NCBI GenBank assembly: GCA_016715815.1
Contig: JADJXN010000014.1
Coordinates: 62,001 to 126,000, forward strand
DNA from: Oligoflexia bacterium
GTDB taxonomy: Bacteria > Bdellovibrionota > Bdellovibrionia > JABDDW01
Reading direction: 5' to 3'
DNA length: 64,000 nucleotides
Part shown: positions 17,551-24,856 of the stretch, in pieces
Numbering within the stretch: the first letter of the stretch is position 1
Layout: every line of letters starts with the position of its first letter
The notes under the pieces: model-generated
What the model was told of the DNA's origin: nothing
The model's database searches: none
What the model saw: the letters and a program-made list of their open reading frames with translations, nothing else
Made by a program: the position numbers and the translations under genes

Positions 17551-18667
17551 TCAAAATGCTATCAAAAATACTTTCTAAATGTTCAATGCTTTTTTGTGCA
17601 TTAAATAAAGAATGTGCTTTTAATTTTATTTTTTCTCTGTCAGCTTTTTCAAAATTTAATATTTTATCTGCTAAATCTGAGGCATCTTTAGCTTTAAAAA
17701 GTGAACCCATTTTACAATTTTGGTAAATCTCTAAAGGGCCACCCTCGTCGGGCATGATGGGCCAAGCTCCCATACACATTCCTTCAATGATTGATAGCCC
17801 AAAGGGCTCAGGAGTTATGGAGGCGTTCACCACAATATCTAATAAGCCATATTGTTTTAGTGGCGTCATTGTGGGGCCGCAAAGCGTGACAGGAATTTTT
17901 TTATCATTAATTTGTCTTTCTAAATCTTTTTTATATTTTTGGCTTTCAGTAAAAGAATCTAATCCCCCCCAAACAACCCCTTGGATGGGGCGCTTTTTTT
18001 GTGCAAGCTCAATAGCTTGAATAAAAATATGCACCCCCTTCCATTCTTGAAGCCGACAAACCATACCTGCAATTGGTATATTGGGGTTTAAACCTAATTT
18101 TTTTATTTCAATTTCTTTATTTAGATTTTGTTCAACGTTTTTAATCTCATCAAGATCCACGCCTAATTGAAAAAGCTGAGTTTTTCTATTTGGTTTTAAA
18201 AACTGTGGAAATTTTTTTTCTAATAAAAGTTGAGATTGAAGTGTGTATTTTGAATTAACTAATAAATATTTATGGGGAAGGTGCCCCGCCAAAGAATCTA
18301 TTAAGCCAGAGGCAGGCCCATGTTGAAACCAAAGATGCGCAATATTTGTCAGTTTTGATAAAGTCCCACCAAAAAGTGCTGCATAAGCCATGTTGGAGTG
18401 AATAAGATTTATGTCATACTGCTTAACTAATTGTTTAAGCCAACTTATGCATTGCATTTGGCTAATAAAATTTCTTATGCGTGGTGGGTGGGGGGCGATA
18501 TGATATTCAAAGTTATTGGTTTTAAGCCACTCAGCCAGGACTCCATCTCGTAGCAGGGCAAAGACGGGTTTATATTTTTTATGAAACTTGGCACAGTGTT
18601 GAATGAATGTTTCAGCGCCTCCAATATTAGCAGAGGGCACAATATAAAGAACATTTCTTGTTTTCAT
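17531..18667 (-). CDS. Glycosyltransferase family 4
   Basis: Retaining GT-B glycosyltransferase of 378 residues. The N-terminal acceptor half contains NIGGAETFIQHCAKF. The C-terminal nucleotide-sugar half has VCRLQEWKGVHIFIQA and the EX7E-like block PEPFGLSIIEGMCMGAWPI. Sugar donor and acceptor are unknown. It is divergent (39-bp gap) from a methyltransferase gene that is likely part of the same glycan job, and lies 22 kb away from the main polysaccharide region. Confidence 0.88.
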   Translation of the reverse strand: MKTRNVLYIVPSANIGGAETFIQHCAKFHKKYKPVFALLRDGVLAEWLKTNNFEYHIAPHPPRIRNFISQMQCISWLKQLVKQYDINLIHSNMAYAALFGGTLSKLTNIAHLWFQHGPASGLIDSLAGHLPHKYLLVNSKYTLQSQLLLEKKFPQFLKPNRKTQLFQLGVDLDEIKNVEQNLNKEIEIKKLGLNPNIPIAGMVCRLQEWKGVHIFIQAIELAQKKRPIQGVVWGGLDSFTESQKYKKDLERQINDKKIPVTLCGPTMTPLKQYGLLDIVVNASITPEPFGLSIIEGMCMGAWPIMPDEGGPLEIYQNCKMGSLFKAKDASDLADKILNFEKADREKIKLKAHSLFNAQKSIEHLESIFDSILTTNNQK

Positions 18668-18706
18668 TTAAACTTTAATATTAACTTAAGCTAGAGGGAA
18701 TGTCAT

Positions 18707-19372
18707 ATGCCAACAGGTCAATTAGTGAAGAAAGCTTCAGACCAGAGTCTAGGTTTGAGCAGCCAAACAATTTATGACTGCATTTTAACGTTAGTAAATG
18801 CGCACAAATTAGGCGGTAGTGTTTTGGATTACGGGGCAGGTGTTGGTGCGCTTACAAAGCAGTTAAATGAAAGTGGCTTATTTAATAAAACTTCAGCTGT
18901 TGATTTTATGCCAAGGCCAGAAAACTTAAATGAGAGTGTGTTATGGAAGCAGCAAAATTTAAATGAAAGTATTTTAGATTGGAATAATAGCTTTGATTTA
19001 ATTATTGCCTCAGAGGTAATTGAGCATTTAGAAAACCCCAGAGCTATGCTTAGAAATTGTGCTCAAATGTTAAAACCAGGTGGGCATATTATTTTATCTA
19101 TGCCTAATAATGAAAGTTTGCGCTCAATTTTATCTCTAATTTTTAGGGGTCATTTTGTTGATTTTTTAGATAATAGTTACCCCGCCCACATCAGTGCACT
19201 TTTATTAAAAGATGTTTACAGAATATTTAATGAAGTTCAACTTGGTGAAGTTAAAACCCAGTACACAAATAGCGGTAAAATTCCAAAGTTTACAAATGTA
19301 ATGTGGCCAAAATTATTATTTAAAGGTAAGCGCTTCAGCGACAACGTTATTATTGTGGGCGTTAAACGTTAA
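18707..19372 (+). CDS. Class I SAM-dependent methyltransferase
   Basis: Soluble 221-residue Rossmann methyltransferase. Motif I is VLDYGAGVGALT, motif II acidic residue lies in FDLIIASEVIEHL, and KPGGHIILSMPN follows; this order is typical of UbiG-like and glycan or lipid methyltransferases. Start ATG has a GAGGGA upstream. It is divergent from a GT4 gene. The 3' end overlaps ychF by 11 bp. The substrate cannot be inferred. Confidence 0.85.
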   Translation: MPTGQLVKKASDQSLGLSSQTIYDCILTLVNAHKLGGSVLDYGAGVGALTKQLNESGLFNKTSAVDFMPRPENLNESVLWKQQNLNESILDWNNSFDLIIASEVIEHLENPRAMLRNCAQMLKPGGHIILSMPNNESLRSILSLIFRGHFVDFLDNSYPAHISALLLKDVYRIFNEVQLGEVKTQYTNSGKIPKFTNVMWPKLLFKGKRFSDNVIIVGVKR

Positions 19373-20459
19373 ATTTAAAAAACATAATGTCGCCATCTTT
19401 GACGACATATTCTTTGCCTTCAGAGCGGTAAAGACCTTTTTCTTTAACTGCAGATTCACTCCCAAGTTTAAAAAGATCTTCGCAGTTATAGGTTTCAGCG
19501 CGTATAAAGCCACGCTCAAAATCTGAGTGTATGACAGCTGCTGCTTGGGGTGCTTTTGTGCCGTTTACTATGGTCCAAGCACGCACTTCTTGTTCGCCTG
19601 CGGTAAAATAAGTAATTAAATTTAAAAGCTTATAGGCTGCACGAATAAGTTTATGTAAGCCCGGCTCTTCAAGACCCATTTCTTTTAAAAACTCTTTTTG
19701 CTCATCTGGCTGAAGCTGGCTAATTTCAGATTCAAGTGCTCCACAAATAGTAACAACCACATTGTTTTCTTTTGCAGCCCTTGCCTCAACTTGTTTTACC
19801 CATTGGTTTTTTTCTTTAAGGCCTTGCTCATCCACATTGGCTAAATATAAAACAGGTTTTTGAGTAATAAGGTGTAAATCACGGGCATAATTTTTCTCTT
19901 CATCAGTGAGCTCTACTGAGCGGGCAGGATGTCCTTCTTTTAGGGCATCATAAATTTTTTTATAGCAACTGGCTTCTACTTTTAATTTTGCATCAGAAGT
20001 CATGCGTGCTGTTTTTTCTATTTTGGTATACTTTTTTTCAACACTTTCTAAATCCGCAAGCATTAATTCTGTATTAATAACATCTATATCACGGTCTGGG
20101 TTTACTCCCCCATGAACATGAATAATGTTGGGATCTTCAAAACAACGTACTACATGCACAATGGCAGCAGTTTGGCGAATATGGCCCAAGAACTGATTAC
20201 CTAAACCTTCACCCTTACTGGCGCCTTCAACAAGGCCTGCAATATCAACAAATTCAATAACAGTTGGTACTTCTTTCTTAGGTTTTACTAGCGTTGTTAT
20301 TTTCTCCATTCTTGGATCCGGTACGGTAACAACGCCAACGTTTGGGTCTATGGTGCAAAAGGGGTAGTTGGCAGCTTCTGCCTTTGCAGCAGTAAGCGCA
20401 TTAAACAAGGTGCTTTTTCCAACGTTTGGTAAACCAACTATTCCGCAATTAAAACCCAT
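19362..20459 (-). CDS. ychF: Redox-regulated ribosome-binding ATPase YchF
   Basis: OBG-type P-loop NTPase that prefers ATP, binds the ribosome and affects stress responses. G1 is GLPNVGKSTLFNALTAAKAE at the N-terminus, DIAGLVEGASKGEGLGNQFL is the switch region, and the C-terminal TGS domain holds TYFTAGEQEVRAWTI and KDGDIMFFKFNV. At 365 residues it is complete. pth directly upstream on the same strand (37-bp gap) is the standard bacterial neighbour, so pth-ychF is probably cotranscribed. Confidence 0.97.
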   Translation of the reverse strand: MGFNCGIVGLPNVGKSTLFNALTAAKAEAANYPFCTIDPNVGVVTVPDPRMEKITTLVKPKKEVPTVIEFVDIAGLVEGASKGEGLGNQFLGHIRQTAAIVHVVRCFEDPNIIHVHGGVNPDRDIDVINTELMLADLESVEKKYTKIEKTARMTSDAKLKVEASCYKKIYDALKEGHPARSVELTDEEKNYARDLHLITQKPVLYLANVDEQGLKEKNQWVKQVEARAAKENNVVVTICGALESEISQLQPDEQKEFLKEMGLEEPGLHKLIRAAYKLLNLITYFTAGEQEVRAWTIVNGTKAPQAAAVIHSDFERGFIRAETYNCEDLFKLGSESAVKEKGLYRSEGKEYVVKDGDIMFFKFNV

Positions 20460-20496
20460 GGTGGTTTTATAAGGTATTTATTAGTTAAAGGCAAGG

Positions 20497-21068
20497 TTAG
20501 CGCGAATTAAACTTATTCATGGCAGTAATAACGCCATCAAAAATGAAAGACTCAATGGCATCAACGGTGTGGTTTAAAATATCAGGCAATTTGCTCTGCT
20601 CATCTTTTGAAAAGTTTTGTAAAACATAATCAGCTACATCCATTTGGGCATTTAGCGGCCGTCCAATGCCAATTTTTATCCTGGCAAATTCATTTGTGCC
20701 TAAATGCTCAATGATAGATTTAAGACCGTTGTGGCCACCATCACCGCTTTTGGTTTTAATTTTTATGCTTCCAAAGCTTTGATCAAGATCATCACATAAA
20801 ACAAGAACGTCATTTAAGTTAAGCTTATAGTACCTAAAAATCTCACCAACTGATTCCCTGAGAGGTTCATGTAAGTTTGGGGTTTAATAACAATTATATC
20901 TTCATCATCCCACTTGAATTTTACTAATAAGGCATTTGATTCAACTTTAACTGGGGCTTTCTCTGCGCCTGCGGCTTTAACAAAGTAATCTACGGCCATA
21001 AAGCCAACATTATGTCTTGTAAGAAAATACTTTGAGCCGGGGTTACCTAAACCAACAATGAGCTTCAC
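20497..21068 (-). pseudogene. pth: Peptidyl-tRNA hydrolase with a one-base frameshift
   Basis: Hydrolyses peptidyl-tRNA released from stalled ribosomes; normally essential. The first frame gives GLGNPG, TRHNVGF and QTYMNLSG, then runs to a false stop (84 codons). The other frame continues the family sequence: ESVGEIFRYYKLNLNDVL, CDDLDQSFG, GGHNGLKS and IGIGRP, ending NKFNSR at 20497. Restoring one G in the GGG run (complement of 20856-20858) joins them into about 190 residues, as in E. coli (194). All catalytic residues (Asn, His, Asn, Asp, Asn) are intact across the break. A sequencing or assembly error is the most likely cause. Confidence 0.88.
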
Positions 21069-21080
21069 ATTAAAGACAAA

Positions 21081-21797
21081 TTACTTTTTATCTGAGCCCT
21101 TAGCAGGAGCTGCTCCGCCTGCAGCAGGCTTAGCAATAGGGTTGCCTTCTTCATCTTTTTTGCCTTTAGCGATAACTTCAGGCTCCGCCACAGCAGCAGC
21201 AGCTTCACCTTCAGCAACAGGAGCAGCAATAACTTCTTCTTTAATGTAAGTGCAAGTTACAACAGTGTAGTTATCAGCAAAGTGCTTTTTAACTGTTTCA
21301 GGAACGCTTAATTCTTCAATGTGAATAGAATCACCCACACCAAGATCAGTTACATCTACTTCAATAAATTCAGGAATGTCTGTTGGTAAACAATCAACTT
21401 CCACCTCACGAACAATAGGGGATACAATACCACCATCGGCAATACCTTTTGCTTTACCAGTAAATTGCAAGGGTACTTTTACGCGAACAGATTTTTTCAA
21501 ATCGATCTCGTAAAAATCAACATGTTCAGGCAAACGAGTTAAAATATCTCTATCCCAAACTTTAATTAAAACATGTTTTCCATTAACGGCTTTATCTTCA
21601 GATTTTAAAGTAATAATGGCGTTTTCATTATGGCCACTTACAATTTTATTTATAAGCTTAGTTTCTGTTTGCACAGAAAAGTGTTTTTTAGAGGCACCGT
21701 AAACAACAGCGGGAATTAAACCCTTCATTCTTAAGCGGCGGCTAGGACCCTTACCAAATTCATTTCTTGTACTTACTTCTACTTCTATTGTTTTCAT
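21081..21797 (-). CDS. rplY: 50S ribosomal protein L25 / general stress protein Ctc
   Basis: Binds 5S rRNA in the large subunit. The N-terminal L25 domain (RNEFGKGPSRRLRMKGLIPA) is followed by the Ctc-type beta domain (VDCLPTDIPEFIEVDVTDL). It ends in an alanine- and proline-rich tail of about 40 residues with KGKKDEEGNP. Total 238 residues, the long CTC form. It sits between prs and pth, with 10 and 12 bp gaps. The prs-ctc-pth-ychF order is widely conserved in bacteria, so this is an operon. Confidence 0.96.
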   Translation of the reverse strand: MKTIEVEVSTRNEFGKGPSRRLRMKGLIPAVVYGASKKHFSVQTETKLINKIVSGHNENAIITLKSEDKAVNGKHVLIKVWDRDILTRLPEHVDFYEIDLKKSVRVKVPLQFTGKAKGIADGGIVSPIVREVEVDCLPTDIPEFIEVDVTDLGVGDSIHIEELSVPETVKKHFADNYTVVTCTYIKEEVIAAPVAEGEAAAAVAEPEVIAKGKKDEEGNPIAKPAAGGAAPAKGSDKK

Positions 21798-21807
21798 TTT
21801 TTACCTC

Positions 21808-22752
21808 TCAAATAAATAACGAACTTACTGAATCGTTGTCGTGTATCCTTTTAATTGCTTCTGCCAATAGCGGGGCTATTGTTAACTGCTTAATTTTGCC
21901 GCAGTTTAGTGCCTCCGGGCGAAGGGGGATAGTATCTGTAACCACCACTTCTTGCAACTGACTCTCTAGGATCCTTTTAATAGCCGGACCCGAAAAAACA
22001 GGGTGAGTTGCACAGGCAGACACTCTTTTTGCACCATGACGTAGGATTGTGTCAACTGCTTGTGTAAGAGTTCCTGCAGTATCTATTAAATCATCAAGTA
22101 TAACAGCCTCTTTTTTATCCACTTCCCCTACTAAATTAAGGGCTTCAGCCACATTAGGGGCACTTCGCCGTTTATCTATGAAGGCTACAGAGGCATCCAG
22201 CTTCTTAGCAAAGGCTCTGGCTCTTTCAACTCCACCCGCATCAGGACTAACTATGACAAGGTCATCCCTTTGTTTATCCTTTAGGTATGAAACTAATACA
22301 GGTTTTGAGAACAGATGGTCTACTGGAATATCAAAAAAACCCTGAATTTGGCCTGCATGTAAATCTACAGAAAGCACCCTATCAGCGCCTGCTGATGTTA
22401 ATAAATCAGCCATAAGCTTTGCTGTTATAGGCGCACGGGGGGCAACTTTTCTATCTTGGCGGGCATAGCCATAATAAGGCATAACCGCTGTGATTCTTGC
22501 AGATGATGCTCTTTTTAAAGCATCTAGTATTACAAAAAGTTCCATGTAGTTGTCATTTGATGGTGGGCAAGTGCTTTGAATTACAAAAACATCACAGCCC
22601 CTGACGTTGTCATTGATTTCAAGGTTTACTTCACCATCGCTGAATCTTTTAAGGTTTACTTCTGAAAGCGCCAAACCAACTTTATTTGCAATGTCTTTTG
22701 AAAGTGTAGGGTTTGAAGAGCCTGAAATGAGTTTTAATTCGCCGTAGTGCAT
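21808..22752 (-). CDS. prs: Ribose-phosphate pyrophosphokinase (PRPP synthetase)
   Basis: Makes PRPP from ribose 5-phosphate and ATP for nucleotide, histidine and tryptophan synthesis. Visible are QSTCPPSNDNYMELFVILDA, PYYGYARQDRK, the SVDLHAGQIQGFF metal/ATP loop and VILDDLIDTAGTL, the PRPP-binding loop. The 314-residue length is normal. The ATG at 22752 gives MHYGELKLISG; a TTG 36 nt upstream is also in frame, but it would have to read through a perfect hairpin that abuts the ATG. No Shine-Dalgarno sequence is visible. Confidence 0.95.
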   Translation of the reverse strand: MHYGELKLISGSSNPTLSKDIANKVGLALSEVNLKRFSDGEVNLEINDNVRGCDVFVIQSTCPPSNDNYMELFVILDALKRASSARITAVMPYYGYARQDRKVAPRAPITAKLMADLLTSAGADRVLSVDLHAGQIQGFFDIPVDHLFSKPVLVSYLKDKQRDDLVIVSPDAGGVERARAFAKKLDASVAFIDKRRSAPNVAEALNLVGEVDKKEAVILDDLIDTAGTLTQAVDTILRHGAKRVSACATHPVFSGPAIKRILESQLQEVVVTDTIPLRPEALNCGKIKQLTIAPLLAEAIKRIHDNDSVSSLFI

Positions 22753-22779
22753 GTCGGGATTTTTAGCAAAAATCCCGAC
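22753..22779 (-). promoter_or_regulatory. Perfect 12-bp hairpin abutting the prs start codon
   Basis: GTCGGGATTTTT, a 3-nt loop, then AAAAATCCCGAC form a perfect inverted repeat lying between the peptidase stop (22797) and the prs ATG (22750-22752). On the coding strand no T-tract follows, so it is not a standard intrinsic terminator. It occupies the place where the prs ribosome site should be, so it may limit prs translation or mark an RNA processing site. Confidence 0.6.
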
Positions 22780-22796
22780 ATATCTCAATGAAGAAC

Positions 22797-24011
22797 TTAA
22801 TTAAACAAACTTTTTAAGGCAAAGCCCCAGCCAGTTGTTTTATGAAAATCTAGTTGCTGATAGCGTTCCCAGTACTGATTAAACGTTGTAGCATCGCTGG
22901 GTAACCAAATTGCAGCACCCTTTGCTTTTTCATGGTAAGCTGAAACGCCATTAACAAGTACTAAATCTTGGGTCGCTCTTTTTAAGAGCTCTGATGTTCT
23001 GTAAAGCTCAATTGAGTCAATGCCCTTTTTTTGTAGATTGCTAAGAAAATCAACAAGATCAGCATAATCAGTGTATTCAAAAACATGGGTTTTCATTATG
23101 GCTTCTAACACAATCTTCTTGTCTATCTGCTTTAATGTGTAAATAGCATTTGAAAACTCCTTCATGGATTTTTCAAAATTTGAAAAAACATTATTTGTTA
23201 AATTAAATGCTGAAAAAGTGACCTCTCTTGTTCCTTGAGAACCACCTTGATAAGAATTTAAATAGGCAGTTGATAGTAAAGTCACTACACCCTCAGGGCT
23301 AACTTTATTAAAGCGCGCCATGCCTGCTAAAAAATCGTCATAAGGCCAGCCATCACCTGGCTCGACATCTTGTGAGCCTACAAAGTAATTTACATAATTT
23401 TTCATCTCAGCTGCAATTTCTGGCATGGCCATTAAGCAAGCATCACTTCCATAAATATCAATAGGTCTTTTTAAAACTTCAGCAATATCTTTCATCGCCT
23501 GGCCTAGTTGAACGGTGGTGATTTCATTTCCAGAAAAATCATCAAAACTAATTCCTGTGTAAACTAAGTTTTGTTTTACTTTGACTGGGTTAGTAGGATC
23601 AAAGTTGTAGTAATGCCAACCGCTTCCATGGTTCCAAACGTCTATAAAATAATGTCTTGCAGGATAGTTTTTAATTCCCCATAAAACAAATTTTACAAGC
23701 TCTTTATAATCTCCCATGTCAACACGTGGAAGGTTTTCAATAATTTTTGAAGTTACCTTTGTCGTGTCGTCATCTTTTGTAACATAGAGCCTATCTGTTG
23801 TTTCTCGCCCCATTGATGCCCACTGCACCAAAACATTTACCGAATTTGTGGAACCAACTTTTTCCATTTCATTAATGTCTTCAGCACCGTAGTAATCCAA
23901 ATTGTTGTGGCCATTTAAGAAAACAAGAATTGTCCAGTCTTTCACTTCCTTGTTAGCCTGTGCACTAAAAGACAAAAACAGAACACATAGGCTCGTAAAT
24001 AATATGCGCAT
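22797..24011 (-). CDS. Secreted clostripain-family (C11) cysteine peptidase
   Basis: A 404-residue exported peptidase. It has a signal peptide (ILFTSLCVLFLSFSAQA) followed by WTILVFLNGHNNLD, the conserved start of the C11 fold. The catalytic histidine is in VWNHGSGW and the cysteine in YGSDACLMAMPEIA, in the correct order for caspase-like clan CD enzymes. GSQDVEPGDGWPYDDF follows, as in other C11 proteins. A strong GGAGGAG site 3 nt before the ATG fixes the start. Arg/Lys specificity is typical of clostripain but is not shown here. Confidence 0.92.
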   Translation of the reverse strand: MRILFTSLCVLFLSFSAQANKEVKDWTILVFLNGHNNLDYYGAEDINEMEKVGSTNSVNVLVQWASMGRETTDRLYVTKDDDTTKVTSKIIENLPRVDMGDYKELVKFVLWGIKNYPARHYFIDVWNHGSGWHYYNFDPTNPVKVKQNLVYTGISFDDFSGNEITTVQLGQAMKDIAEVLKRPIDIYGSDACLMAMPEIAAEMKNYVNYFVGSQDVEPGDGWPYDDFLAGMARFNKVSPEGVVTLLSTAYLNSYQGGSQGTREVTFSAFNLTNNVFSNFEKSMKEFSNAIYTLKQIDKKIVLEAIMKTHVFEYTDYADLVDFLSNLQKKGIDSIELYRTSELLKRATQDLVLVNGVSAYHEKAKGAAIWLPSDATTFNQYWERYQQLDFHKTTGWGFALKSLFN

Positions 24012-24122
24012 AGCTCCTCCGTGAGTCATTGCTCAAATAATAGAGTATCATTAAGATGGGTGGTGCCAAAGTGGGTAAAGCAAAACTTGACTTTTAGCTG
24101 GTAGATCGGGCACCCTGCAACC

Positions 24123-24854
24123 ATGAATAAGAAATTTATTATTGTTACCGCGTTAGCACTTTTGTCCAGTGGGTGTTCTTATTCATTTCTTCAAAAAGGC
24201 TCATCCTATCCATCGGGCACAACATCCTCAGATTTCCCAGACTATGATCATATTGGGGACACAACACCTACAGCAAAAAAACTTCCTTCTGAGGTTTTAA
24301 AAGAAAGTTCAGATTTATTAGAAGAAATTTTCTTAGTTAAAAATGAAGGGGATTACCGCTGCATAGATCCAAATACCTTTCAAAAATTTATAGAAATGTT
24401 TTTTAGAACTGAAAAAGGTATTTCACCTAAGCTTGATTATTTGTGTTTTTTTAAAAAGTCTCCCTTTTATGACCATGAACTAAGATGGGTACTAAACCAT
24501 ACAGCAGGGGGCGTTTGGACCATTTTGCCACCCACAGGTCTTGTAGATATGGATATGAGTGCGCTTAAAAGCCTTTCGGTTGATGAGGAAAGCTCATTAT
24601 CTATTTTTAATGATGGTGCTAAATCTATTCTTAGTCTTAGGGGGTTTAAGTTTAATTTGTCTAAATCAGCAGTCGCAGGAACGGCCTTTACCTGGGTGCC
24701 TGAGGCTTTTCTCTCATTTGATGTAGATAAAATTGAAGTCACAGATGATGGACAATATTTAGTTAAACTTAAGCTACCTTTCGGGTTTCCAATAAAGTTT
24801 GAAGGAGAGTTTGAAGTTAAACAAAATCTTGGTAGAGTTAAGTTTATATTCTAA
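24123..24854 (+). CDS. Putative lipoprotein of unknown function
   Basis: A 243-residue protein with a lipoprotein signal (ALALLSSGCSYS, lipid on Cys18). The mature part contains a Ser/Thr-rich stretch and two cysteines (YRCID, DYLCFF). The C-terminal half looks beta-rich and lipid-binding-like (LPFGFPIKFEGEFEVK). No family is recognised. It ends 2 bp before the acyl-CoA ligase fusion gene, so the two are probably cotranscribed; a role in lipid handling at the membrane is only an inference. Divergent from the C11 peptidase gene. Confidence 0.72.
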   Translation: MNKKFIIVTALALLSSGCSYSFLQKGSSYPSGTTSSDFPDYDHIGDTTPTAKKLPSEVLKESSDLLEEIFLVKNEGDYRCIDPNTFQKFIEMFFRTEKGISPKLDYLCFFKKSPFYDHELRWVLNHTAGGVWTILPPTGLVDMDMSALKSLSVDEESSLSIFNDGAKSILSLRGFKFNLSKSAVAGTAFTWVPEAFLSFDVDKIEVTDDGQYLVKLKLPFGFPIKFEGEFEVKQNLGRVKFIF

Positions 24855-24856
24855 CT

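Noticed and set aside
21058..21249. Alanine-rich open frame opposite the L25 tail
   Set aside because: It is the antisense shadow of the alanine/proline-rich C-terminus of the L25 gene.
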